Positions 23,950 through 34,634 of a DNA stretch of 64,000 nucleotides are shown here, one piece after another (within the stretch, counting starts at the first letter, position 1; each line of letters opens with the position of its first letter). Source of the stretch: Datura wrightii. Its lineage: Eukaryota > Streptophyta > Magnoliopsida > Solanales > Solanaceae. Both the position numbers and the translations under genes were made by a program. Where the stretch lies: the NCBI GenBank assembly GCA_035772735.1, contig JASDFA010000007.1:130424501-130488500 (forward strand), written 5' to 3'. Below the pieces are notes generated by a model that worked only from the letters and a program-made list of their open reading frames with translations, made no database searches and was not told the DNA's origin.

Positions 23950-25734
23950 ATCCTTGTTCGTCCTCGAACAACAAACATACAATTCATGCAATTTACATCC
24001 CAACCTCGCTACTATGGTACGACAATTTAAGCTACGGTCATACCGATTACTCAATACAGCAAATCATCAAGAAACCATGCATGGTCTTATCAATGCAATG
24101 ACCTTCAATACATTAAGACCTCCTAGACTTTAAGAATCGACTCTTGATATCGGCAAACTCATGCAAATCAGCTGATCAAGATATCCGACGCGAAAATTAA
24201 TCTTTCATCAAGCATGTGCCCTCACAACACAAGAGAATCTTCCCCTTTTTGCTCATGTGAGTCATAAACATTCAAACAGGGGCATGTACACACAATTTCA
24301 CTCTCTCACCCAAAAGAATTCACATGCATCATGTCGTGATCCATAAGCTTGCCCTTAGTGTACTACTCCACTAATATAAAGAAATGCAATGCAAGATCAC
24401 GTAGGACTTTAATGGGTTGTAATGGAAGCTATGGAACTAGTAAATATTGGATTCACCAATAATAGCCACTAGCATCCTTAAGCGCCTTTTCAGCACATCC
24501 CATCACTCATGGACATTGTTTCTCTCTTTTTTTTTTCATCATCCCATTCTTGATAGTTTACTTTAGTATGGCCCATTTCATTAAGCACACTTGACACAAC
24601 AACAAAGATTATTCATGCACCTTCATTATCGTTTATTTATAACAAGTGCACCTTCAACCTTTTCTTTTCTTCCCTCACTTTGCTTTTCTTTTTCTTTTCA
24701 CCTTTCTCACTCTTTGACACTTTGGGAAAATGATTTTCTCTTCTTAAGCGCTTAAGAGTTTTGTATAGACTTTACGGCTAATGAAAAGAAGGAATTAAGC
24801 TCGGTTTACACTTTTTGAACAAAAAGAAAGAAAACAATCGGCTAAAGGCTCAAAGGGCTGACTGGGGTATACAATCACAGAAAGGGGGACATGACAAGAA
24901 AAAAGTAGAAACTCTCGGTTAAAACAAAGAAATGCCTACATCCTTTCCTACAATACACCTCCTTCATTTTATTTTGTACACACACCAGGCAAGTTCTAGA
25001 CACTTCACAATAGCATGGAATATCAACACCTCACTTCACACTTTATGCACATGCTCGATTCAAGATGTATTCACAGACTCTTCAATCAGCTAATTACATG
25101 AATTCAAACATTAAGCATCAATCACACTGAATCAAACTCTACAGCCTAGGTATCTCAACATATTTACAAAATTTGCATGCTTCCATACGAATCACCTTTG
25201 CATTTTGAATATCATGTACAACACGCAACTAAAATTTCGCAACCATATAGTAACTACAGGTTCCGGGATGAAATCCACCAAAGAAAAAAAACCTGAAAAT
25301 TAATCGAAAAAAATCTACTCCTAACGACTACATTTCCCTTAAGACGGTCGTCATCTATCCATCATAGGGAACAATCACTAGCTATGACTTCGGTTCAATG
25401 GGACTAATCTCGGTAAAAGAACCGAAAACAAACGCCGAGAAACCCAAAATTTAAAAAGTTGAAAAATTTGCAAAATATCGATCATTTCGATAAACAAAAA
25501 ATATTTACAGAATCAGCTGGCAACATTCAACAACACACATCAATTTACCAATACAGAACAATTTGAAAATTCACAAACACAGGGACAAACAACATACAAA
25601 ATAACAGAGGAGAACATACAAACAAAACAGCCCAGCCCAGCACCTAACTACCCCCACCCCACATTTAATCCGAACACTGTCCCCAGTGTTCACAAAATTT
25701 AAATAGCACAAAATCGGGTGGTGGAACTCCCTGA
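23950..25734 (-). other. Element C 3' non-coding region
   Basis: 1.8 kb between the accessory ORF and the polypurine tract. AT-rich with pyrimidine tracts (for example 24520-24540 and 24660-24710). No coding frame, RT or integrase remnant was seen on either strand. Confidence 0.6.
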
Positions 25735-26943
25735 TCAATCAAAGTATTCCACTTCTTCGTCGGGTGCTGCTGCCTCATCTCCCATGTCCGAGTCGCCTCC
25801 GTCGTCATCATCAGACTCCACATCGGAGTCCTCCCGACGCGTCTCCTCATCCGTGGGGATGTCATCATCTGTGGGCTCTACAAAGGCTGGCCCTACTCGG
25901 CATAGGGCCCTGGCGTTTTCGCCAAACGGGTAGTCTAGCTCGAGCTGCCATAGCTCCTCCTCCGTCGCTGGCCTCCCACCTATCCTTAGCTGGAGCATCT
26001 GCATCCCATACATCCGCTCCATATACTGGTCATCACGAGCTTGTCGCTCGCCAAGTGTCAGCACTGGCCCGTGGGTGGTGTCGGGAGCCTTAGTTTTGGT
26101 AACATCTAAGCCGTGCGGGATATAATCGAGGGCCTCCTCCTCAACATCGAGGCCCCTGAGAAAGGTGGTGAGTAGTCCACCGAAACCATACCTGTGCCCC
26201 TGGTGCAACCGGGCTCTCTTCATGGCGGATATAATAACTGCCCCAAAATTGATCTCCAGCCCTTTCATCAGGGCGTACACTAGGCAAACACGATCTCGGG
26301 TTACATCAGTCATATGTACCCCCGGGATGAGGCAAGAGTAGACTATCTTCAGCCAGATTCGAGCTTCCCTGTTCATCTGTGAATAGGGCAGAGTCTGGTG
26401 GTAGCCCCTTTCTTTGTGCCTGCTCCATCTAGCTGTAGATCGGGCCCCACACAATATGCGTCTGATGTCAGCATACGGTGGGGTAATGTTTAGCTGTCGG
26501 AGGACGTGGGCGTCTGTGTCCCGCGCTCCTATGATGGCATTGAGTTGGTGGGGCTCCAGAGTGACTATCTGCCCTCTGATTTTGATGGTGTGGCTTCTGA
26601 TTGACGGGTTCCAATTGGCATAGAATTCCCGAACCAAGTGCAGATTGCATTCCTTGGGCTCCTCAAATATGAAATTGAGCCCAGCTGCCTCGATCCGGTG
26701 AACCATTCTGGGGAACTCCTGTGCCAATGGTTCCCGTGCTATATGCTCCTCGGGGAAATATTTGTTCTCTTTGTGCTTTGCGTACCATTTTTTCCCCTCG
26801 TCCGTCACCCATCTTGTTCCATATTGGCGGCGCTGGCCGCATGGAACTGCTGGTGCAGCTGGGACTGCTGTGCCCAGTCTGAGTCTCTTCCTTCCGGTGC
26901 CTGAAGTTGATGCACCTTTCCCTTTATCTTGCCGGCTTGCCAT
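25735..26943 (-). CDS. Accessory ORF of element C, plant transposon-protein-like (402 aa)
   Basis: An intact frame from ATG at 26943, chosen because it follows a candidate splice acceptor by five bases. An in-frame TTG 12 bases upstream is unlikely to be used. The N-terminus is basic (KGKGASTSGTGRKRLRLG, residues about 6-25), suggesting nuclear or RNA/DNA contact. The middle resembles the plant-specific domain annotated 'putative plant transposon protein' (REFYANW...IRGQIVTLEPHQLNAIIG, about 100-145; WLKIVYSCLIPG about 200). The C-terminus is strongly acidic (DDDIPTDEETRRED, SDVESDDDDGG). It occupies the place where Athila elements carry an env-like gene, but I see no signal peptide or membrane span. 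It is the only undamaged frame of C, which hints at later or separate constraint. Function unknown. Confidence 0.75.
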   Translation of the reverse strand: MASRQDKGKGASTSGTGRKRLRLGTAVPAAPAVPCGQRRQYGTRWVTDEGKKWYAKHKENKYFPEEHIAREPLAQEFPRMVHRIEAAGLNFIFEEPKECNLHLVREFYANWNPSIRSHTIKIRGQIVTLEPHQLNAIIGARDTDAHVLRQLNITPPYADIRRILCGARSTARWSRHKERGYHQTLPYSQMNREARIWLKIVYSCLIPGVHMTDVTRDRVCLVYALMKGLEINFGAVIISAMKRARLHQGHRYGFGGLLTTFLRGLDVEEEALDYIPHGLDVTKTKAPDTTHGPVLTLGERQARDDQYMERMYGMQMLQLRIGGRPATEEELWQLELDYPFGENARALCRVGPAFVEPTDDDIPTDEETRREDSDVESDDDDGGDSDMGDEAAAPDEEVEYFD

Positions 26944-26948
26944 TTTAC

Positions 26949-27644
26949 CTGTCAACCCAAGTAAACAAGCTCAATGTTAAGCTAAATAAATATTAACTTC
27001 GGCTAAGGTCGGGTTACGCTAGGTTACCCCACACTTAGTCCTTAGCTACAGTTACAACACTACGGCAAGAATAACTTTATTTACACCAAACAACCAACTA
27101 TACAATCATGCTTAGTGCATTCAAAAGAAAATTCGACGGTATAACTTCTGCGTACTACTCAGACTTCGTACAGCCAATCACAATCACTACCATCGCTAAC
27201 ATTTTAACTATCCCACTTAGCAAAGAAAAACAAAGAAACAAAAATAACCACAAAAAATTATATACATGAACCTATCCAACCAACCAAATTCAAACAAATT
27301 TCAACATTTCCCCCAAACCCGAGAATTCATCGTCTATTAACATCCCAACAACTTGTACAACGACTCATCTCATTCAACACGTACACCCCGGCATAGAATT
27401 CACAATTTCAACACATTTCTAACTTCATATTCAACAACAAGCCCTAGAATTGAGATTTTCAATCAAATTCGAATAATTTATGCAATCGACAAGTTCAAAC
27501 GATCATAACGACATTCCAAAAATTTATCAATCAACAAATAACTCAAATTCATGCTTAATTACTACATAGGGCGATTTAGCTCACCTGCCATGCTTAAAAT
27601 CAAAGAAAATCGACAAAAACTTGAGAGGAAATCGGAAAACATAC
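26949..27644 (-). other. Candidate 5'-leader intron of the accessory ORF (696 bp)
   Basis: The minus strand has the donor CTTCAAG|GTATGTTT (GT at 27644-27643) and the acceptor GGGTTGACAG| (AG at 26950-26949), followed by GTAAAATGG carrying the start codon. Upstream of the donor is a pyrimidine-rich leader (27660-27800). Both sites fit plant consensus, but the intron is a prediction from sequence only. Confidence 0.5.
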
Positions 27645-27835
27645 CTTGAAGTTGAAGAATCGAAGAAAAGTTGGTAATTTGTTGCCTTAAGCCGTGGTAC
27701 ATTGATGGGGGAGGGGTTTTGGGATGTTTGGTCGCGGAGGAATTAGAAAATGAGGGGAAAAGGGGAGGTTTCGGGGTTAAAAGGGTAGAAAAACACGCGG
27801 GTCACCCGGCAACCCTGTGTGACCCGTTGCGATAT

Positions 27836-27990
27836 ACACGGCAACGTGTCACGGAGTGCATCGCGGTGCACTGCCTCCGTGACACGGAGCCATCGCGATA
27901 GCATTCTGGAAAATTTTAAAATTTCCGGGTTATACCTCAACGTGTCACGGAGGGTAACGCGGAGGTCCTCCTCCGTGACGCGCCCCAGCT
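27836..27990 (-). promoter_or_regulatory. Internal copy of the ACGTGTC promoter module in element C
   Basis: Contains ACGTGTC at 27844-27850 and 27940-27946, with inverted arms (gtcacggag / ctccgtgac) and CATCGCGGTG/CATCGCGAT units like those in the LTRs. On the minus strand it is followed by a weak TATA-like GTATATC (about 27832), a CT-rich leader and the candidate intron of the accessory ORF. This is the arrangement of an internal promoter. Confidence 0.5.
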
Positions 27991-28388
27991 CACTGTTTTC
28001 TACATTTTATTAATTTTTCTTACCTCGACTTTTCCTTCACAATTCCGTGCACATTTTCCTCCGTTTGACCTGAAAATCATCTCACTAAACAAAATTGGTT
28101 AGAATTATAGGTTTCACCTAACTAAAATTAAAAATAATAACTAAAACAAAAAATTTTGTAGCAAATTAAGAAAAAGAAAAAAATCTATTTACACTTTACA
28201 AAAAGAAAGAAATTGTTTTTTTCACGGGTTGCCTCCCGTGCAGCGCTTGGTTTACCGTCGTGGCTCGACGTCGTTTAAGCTCAATTGTCCGCTAGGGTGA
28301 TGGAAGATTTCTCTCGATCACTGTCCTCCCCCCAGTAGTGCTTACACCTATCCGGTGGTCTTCCCATTAACTCTCGGGAATCCTTCAT
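27991..28388 (-). other. Element C spacer between protease end and internal promoter
   Basis: AT-rich, about 400 bp, no coding frame. The gag-protease frame closes at 28389. RT would be expected here in an autonomous Athila element and is absent. Confidence 0.6.
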
Positions 28389-30687
28389 CTACTTGTCATT
28401 ACCATGATCAATCACATTGATCACCGAGAGTTCTTCATGCACCATCGGGAGCTTGGGTGCTTTGTACACATCGAACACCTCTACCTTTTCATGTGCTCGC
28501 ATTGTGAGTTGCCCCGCAGCTACGTCGATTAATGCTTTCCGGGTTGCCAAGAAGGGACGTCCCAAAATAAATGGGACTTCCGCATCTGGTTCAAAATCCA
28601 GAACGACAAAATCTACCGGGAAAATTAGGGAGCCAACTTGCACTAGAACATCCTCAACAATGCCATCCGGCCTAGCTAAGGATCGATCTGCCAACTGCAA
28701 GATTACCGTTGTGGGTCTAGGACTCCCTAAACCCAACTTTCTGAATACCGAAGATGGCATCAAATTTATGCTCGCCCCCTGGTCACACAATCCACGAGCT
28801 GGGATGCTCTTCCCAATAGTAAGTTGGATAGTAAAACTTCCAGGGTCTTTTAGCTTTGTGGGCAGTCTATTTTGGATCCGGGAAGTGCACTCCTCCGTTA
28901 AAGCCACCGTAGCATACTCAGTCAACCGACTTTTGTTGGCCACGACGTCCTTTATGTACTTGGCATATTTAGGCACTCCCTGCAAGACATCAACAAGAGG
29001 TAAATTAACATGTACCTGTTTAAGCACCTTCATGAATTTCTTGAAACACGCCTCCTCCTTGTGTTTCTTGAGTCGTTGAGGGAACGGGGGTGGAGGTCTT
29101 TCTGATTCAGCTTCTTTGGTTTCCCCCCTTTCCGAACTTTGCTCCCCCTTAACTTCCGCTGCTCCCGAGTGTTGAGGTGGTCTTTCTGGTTCCACCTCCT
29201 TCAGCTGCAAACGACTCCTTGTGGTCACTGCATTTACCTGCTTGGGATTCGGATCCGTGTCGCTTGGCAGTCCTCCTCTAGGCCTTGTATTTTGGGCACT
29301 AGCAAATTGCCCAAATTGATACTCAAGAGCCTTGGTAGCTAACTGATTGTTTTTCACTTCGGCTGCCAATTTCACATAGTCAGCCTGCAATTGAGCTTGG
29401 TTAGCTATCATGGTCTTGAACATCTCCTCAATGCTTGGTGATGGCGGTGGAGGAGGTGCATTGTTGTTTCTGAATTGAGCTTGGTAGTTCTGTTGCCCTC
29501 CTTGATTCCTTTGCACACCCTGACCCGAACTTTGGCCTTGATGGTTGTTGCTACCCTATGAGAAATTAGGATGATTCCTCCAATTTGAATTGTAGCTACT
29601 ACCATACTGCTGGTGGTTCCTTTGTGCATTACCCACAAAGTTGACCGAGTCAGGATTGGCTCCACAGCACTCAGCTGAGTGCTCGCTGCTTCCACACACT
29701 TCACACCACATCTGCTGGACTGCATTAACTGGAGCTTGAGGCTGGTTCAAAGTCATGTTGCTGAAATGGTTGTTCAATTGATTTTGCAATGCAGCTATCT
29801 ACACAGCGATAGCTGTAAACCCATCCACTTCAAGCACTCCTGCTGCTTTCCTTGTCCTACCTCGTGATGAATCAGCATTCCATTCTGGATTGCCCTGTGA
29901 AATCCGGTTCAACAAGGTATACAGCTCCTCATAAGTCTTTTCCAGCGCTTGCCCTCCACCTGCTGAATCTAGCAATATTTTGGTGTGGGGTTCCAAACCC
30001 TCAATAAATGTGTGCACCAACACCTCATTGGACTGATGATGATGAGGACAGTCCCGCAACATGGATTTAAATCTCTCCCAGGCTTGATATAAATTTTCTC
30101 CCTCCCTCTGTTTGAAACTTAGAATCTGACTTCTAAGTCTTGCTGTTTTACCAGAGGGAAAAAACCTTATCAAGAACTTCCATGCAAGATCATCCCACGT
30201 TGAGATAGAATTTGGTGGCTCAGCTTTCAACCACCTCTTGGCTTCTCCTAGTAATGAGAATGGAAATAATGTAAGTCGAACATAGTCTGGTGACACTCCA
30301 GCGGGTATGTAAGTGTCACTTATCTCCAAAAAATTTTGGAGATGCTGTTGTGGATCTTCATGAGGGAGACCGGTAAATTGCCCGCTTGTGTGCAACAACT
30401 GCACCATATTTTGTTTCAGTTCAAATCTCCCTCCCGGCTCTAGTTTGCGGATACTTGATGTAACATTATTGGCATGTGGGATTGCCACCTCGCGAACTGG
30501 CCGTGCTGCTGCTTCTTCGGGCACTAACACTGCCCTTACAACCGGTGGATTCTGTTGTTGCTCCATGATCGTTTGTCTGAGCAACTGCAGCTTTTTTTGT
30601 AGAGCTTCTCTTCTCTTACTGTGAAATATTCTTTCAGGCTCTATATAAGATTCCACCAGCTCTTTGTCTCTTGCTAGTGTTCACAGC
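28389..30687 (-). pseudogene. Element C gag-protease, Athila type, two in-frame stops
   Basis: One continuous frame. Gag starts near ELVESYIEPERIF and carries the retrotransposon gag core (LFPFSLLGEAKRWLKAEPP, STWDDLAWKFLIRFFPSGKT, AWERFKSMLRDCPHH). A knuckle-like CEVCGSSEHSAECC lies near 29690. It ends in a protease with active site GLCDQGASINLMP (about 28770) and the FILGRPFL flap region. It is interrupted by TAG at 29799-29801 and TAG at 29556-29558. No ATG is present at the expected start, where the frame opens after a TGA near 30690. Protease closes with its own stop instead of running into RT. The sequence fits Athila gag-protease. Confidence 0.9.
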
Positions 30688-30787
30688 AATTAAGTCTGCA
30701 AAATACAGGCTAAGACCAAGTTGTCAACACTTAAGAAAATAAAAATACAGTAAATTAACACTTAAAACAAATTCACCAATTGCCAAG

Positions 30788-30805
30788 TCCCCGGCAACGG
30801 CGCCA
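30788..30805 (-). other. Element C primer-binding site (Athila type)
   Basis: The minus strand reads TGGCGCCGTTGCCGGGGA six bases after the 5' LTR. This is the sequence known from Athila-like elements and assigned to tRNA-Asp. Confidence 0.88.
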
Positions 30806-30811
30806 AGAACT

Positions 30812-32233
30812 TGTTCGGTGTGTTATATGGGTATATAAAACAACACGCAAGTGCACGTGGTCGAACAAGTAGTAAGTGACTTTAGTAAGCCAAGTATCGA
30901 TCCCACAGAGACTTGGGTTAAGTGAAATTTGCTCAAGTCCACTATATTTTACCTCTAAATATGCTGACAACAACGTAACCAAAATGTTGATAGTTTGTTT
31001 GATAAATTTTATACTAAAACTAAGAACAATTATCTATTTTGAATTTGAACTATGGATAAGAGCATGCTAAGGTTAACCGAACATGTAATGAAACTGATTA
31101 TCATCATAAATTGGATAATCTTTTCTTCCTATTGCTAGCCAAGAACATTTGCCAAGAGATTAAAACTCTCGTATTTAATCTCACTTAAGAATCATGAACC
31201 ATCCGTCTACATTTCTGTGATCAAATGCAATTCATGTTCTAGCCATACAATTCCGATTCCTAAATTGACTAATACGACTTTCAGGTATATTTCTATCCTG
31301 AAAGCACATCAAAACTCAATTTTCCCAAACCAAGTAAAGAACAATATCCTATTAATTCACAACTTTCCAATTTCGTGCTCTCTCGGGTGAAATCGGACTT
31401 TTTAGATGTACATTAATGTAGGCCACACACCAATGCAGTAAGAACAAGAATTAATAGAACAACATGGAAGAAAAAGATGAAAAACCATATAATCAATAAT
31501 CAGATTTCATCACAAGTGTTCATAACCTCAGCAAGGAGAGGAATTAGCCACTCATTTGTGGATTAAACATCTTAAAATGAGTGTTAATCATACAAGAAAT
31601 TGAATTAGAGAAGAAAGAAAGAGAGAAAAAACCCTGAACTTTTCGTCCCTCAACTTCCTGTAACCCACGTCCTTGCTCCACCAAGTCTGAATTATGAAAA
31701 ATGAACTTAAGTGTTCTATTTATACTGCTGGGAATTTTTCCCGAAATAATGAGCAACATGTCACAGAGTGCATTGCGGAGCACTGCCTCCGTGACACGCC
31801 ATGAACGCGGACCCTCACTGGAACTGGGGGTCTGGGAATTCAAGCTCAACGTGGCACGGCGTGCATCGTGGAGCACTGGCGCCGTGCCACGGAGCAAACG
31901 CGGACCTTCACTGGAAATTTGGTGAATTTTCACCCTCCAGGCAGAATGCCTCCGCGATGGCAGCGTGACACGGCTCCATCGCGGAGCCCCTTTAATTCAT
32001 GTTGTCCAATGCCTTTTCCCTTGCTCGCATCCAAGTCCAACTCCGATATCATCCAACATGCATTTTAGCTTCCTGAAATCACATTTTACCTGCAAAACAA
32101 TGCTAATCATGTTGGTTAGTATAAATTCACATTTTATTACCAGTTACATGAAAATGTATACACATTGCTAGATAAACAAGGCGAAAATGATACTTTTGAG
32201 TATCACTTGGGCATATAAATCTGCCCAAGATCA
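30812..32233 (-). repeat. Element C 5' LTR (1422 bp)
   Basis: Matches the 3' LTR end to end. TATA box TATAAATAG at 31716-31724. The first promoter core is changed from ACGTGTC to ACATGTC, with further G-to-A and C-to-T changes in the same 40 bp. Confidence 0.95.
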
Positions 32234-33554
32234 ACCTATATGACAAGCACTAAGTCGACTGAAACTAACAGTCACTGGCAGGAGCTAACTAGATGGCAGA
32301 CTGTCACTCAGTTCACTAGGCAACCCTGGTGCCGCTTACTCTAAGGTATGACCATCCTATCCAAATTTCTAGCCCTGGAGGCATTAAGGTACGCCAACGG
32401 CCTCTGGGCGAGCTTTACTGACAATACAGGTGTCAAACTGAAAGTTATATCGCCCAACTGCGCCCGATGCTGTCCAACTTACCAAATCAGGCCCAATAGT
32501 TAACCACAAACTTCTAAGGCCTTGGCATGACAGAAAAAAATTAGAATCTTACTAATACAGTAAACAAAAGAACAGAGGATTTTCTATGGCGCTCTTAGCA
32601 TGAGTCACAGTTAACATATATAATCATAATCTACTGACAGTAGCTAATCACAACAAATATGATCCTTACCTACTTGCAGCAACTAATTATATTATATAGG
32701 ATCGTTATCTTCGTTCAAGAACATAGGTCATATTGTTATATGACGAGAATAACTTGCCGAAGGGATAAACCTTAACATACCTCGAATGCCGATTCTCATT
32801 TAACCGATTAGTTTCAACCTGTAACCGGCGGTTCCACTCAACTGTAGACTTTATGCTGAAAGAATAGGGCTATTTTCAATACTAAATTCGGCAAACAATG
32901 ATATCTTCTGATAATAATAATAACTATAATTCAAATTTGTTTAATTCGGCCGAAAACCCATAATTTCTTGAAAGTTTAGAAGGGAGAAATAGTTACCTAT
33001 TTCCTTGGCTATTTAGGAATTAATTTGGAGTAATTCCGACAATCTTTACTCGACGGAGTTCCGGTATACTGAGCGAATTTTCAATAAATAACTCCGTAGA
33101 GATGCTTTCCATAGGCCTAGAACTTATTATCCATAGTAAATTTGCGTTTGGACGGAGTTTGACAGCGTAATTTAAAGAAAATCAAGTGAAACCCACTTTT
33201 ACTCTCAATTCTTGGTAGAGGGAAATGTTGTTTTGAAGAATCTCAACACTTAGACTCGTATATATATATATAAGTAGGGTCAGTTGGCAGGGAGGCGCCT
33301 CGCGCTGGCCATCGCACCAGGGAACTACCGCACCGAGCAAGCAGGGCTGGCACCTCGCGCTACCTATCGTGCAGGCAGGGCTGGAGCGTCTAACAGGCCC
33401 TCGCGGCCTGGCCTCGCCCAACCCTGCTAATCCACTCAACAATGTCCTCGCTCGTCCTGCCTCTGAGGCACTTTCTGCATGGGTTAAACTCTCATTGCTC
33501 AGCACAACCCCACTCGCACGCACACTAGCCACTAACATCTTGTGGGGTATAACA

Positions 33555-34127
33555 CTAAAAGGGAATGTAAGACAAATCAATTGAAACAGAGAGAATAATT
33601 CTTCTCGACTCAATCCAAAACTTGTACAAATTATTACACATCCATTTTTTGATTTGGTTATTCACTTACTGATGCTGGAAACTTAGTTCATCTCTAACCA
33701 CCTAGTAGCGATGATGATTGCTCAAGTTATATTAAAGAGATTAGTCATCCCTTAAATGGACGTCGTGAGACGCTTCACATATATTAAATCGAAAGCTTTG
33801 AGATATAACATTTGTAGGCAAATTTTATATTGAAGAATCCATTTGGTTCGAGTTTAAATTGTATATCATTAACGTAAATAATCTTTTAAATCATCAGGTC
33901 ATTCAAATTATATTTATAAAAAATTATTTTTTAAAAAAAATCTTAATAATATAAAAATTATTTACACTATCTATATATATTACTTAAGCTCATTTTAGTA
34001 TTAAGTGTTCATTTTTGACTTTGAGGTTGTAACAAGGTGTTATAAATGAATTGAGTAGCATCGTACAAAAGTAGTTGAAAATAAATTGGAAGAGTCATAC
34101 GTTGTGTATAATGTGGACCATTGTTAA
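33555..34127. repeat. Duplicated right flank of solo LTR A (unit II copy)
   Basis: Matches 10151-10745 with scattered substitutions and a much shorter AT run. It includes the GDSL-like block, here frameshifted. The duplication ends at ccattgttaa. Confidence 0.8.
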
Positions 34128-34634
34128 GGTTGCACACATTTGTTGTCTATGGTCCATTTTTATGAAGTATGATCTAACTTTATTAGTATCGTTTTGGAGT
34201 ATCTAATATATTCAAATGTGTAAATTTGTAAAGAATTTAGGGCCACTTTATTTGGTTGTCCCTATTTAATTTAGAGTGAAATGTGAAAAATTATTATGAT
34301 TTTTTGAGTTTCATATCTGAACTATCATATGTGTGAGTTTCCTAAAACTATCATCAAATGTTTATAAAAAACACCTCATTTATGCCATATTTCTTCAGGA
34401 AAATAATTATATACCCTATACAGTACTTATTGCATGATAATGGAACATGTGATAATAAATATTTTCTAATTTTCTCATATTTGATAGATATTTTTCAAAT
34501 AGATTTATTTTCCTCCAATTTTAAAAAAATGAGTTCTCTACATGATAATGGAACATCTGATAATAAATGGGGGTGTAATTTATTTGGCTGAATACATAGA
34601 TAACCTCTTAAACTTATCAATAATTTTATTTAGG
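34128..34634. other. AT-rich spacer with a partial MITE-like repeat
   Basis: No gene. The stretch about 34458-34530 (attttctaattttctcat ... caaatagatttattttcctc) is a diverged copy of the left subterminal region of the adjoining MITE (34655-34747). Short repeats of gataatggaacat occur at 34436 and 34539. Confidence 0.55.

Larger units (their letters stand above)
22512..32233 (-). mobile_element. Element C: non-autonomous Athila-type element, gag-protease plus accessory ORF
   Basis: Two 1422-bp LTRs (22512-23933, 30812-32233) differ at about 26 positions by eye (1.8 %). Target duplication is ACCTA (22507-22511 and 32234-32238). PBS and polypurine tract are present. The 6.9-kb interior on the minus strand holds gag-protease (28389-30687) and a separate 402-aa ORF (25735-26943). 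I found no reverse transcriptase, RNase H or integrase in any frame, so enzymes must come from another element. Gag type, protease type and PBS all point to Athila. The layout resembles described TR-GAG elements but with protease and an extra gene. Confidence 0.9.
10746..34127. repeat. Tandem segmental duplication, unit II, carrying nested elements B and C
   Basis: After removing B with one TSD (10,688 bp) and C with one TSD (9,727 bp), unit II is about 2,967 bp against 3,004 bp for unit I. Its LTR-A pieces are 10746-11306, 21995-22511 and 32239-33554, followed by the duplicated flank. The LTR end AACA-CTAAA is preserved at 33551-33559. Removing B rejoins gtgtgaata|cacctgacta (unit I: gtgtgcctacacctgacca). 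Removing C rejoins ggcaaccta|tatgacaag (unit I: ggacaacctatatgataag). Confidence 0.8.

Noticed and set aside
25735..26943. Accessory ORF of C as an env-like membrane protein
   Set aside because: Its position fits, but there is no signal peptide, transmembrane segment or coiled coil; the protein is charged and looks nuclear or cytosolic.
22512..32233. Repeated LTR-like blocks as a possible CRISPR array or satellite
   Set aside because: Spacing is kilobases, the repeats are full LTRs with target duplications, and the genome is a plant.
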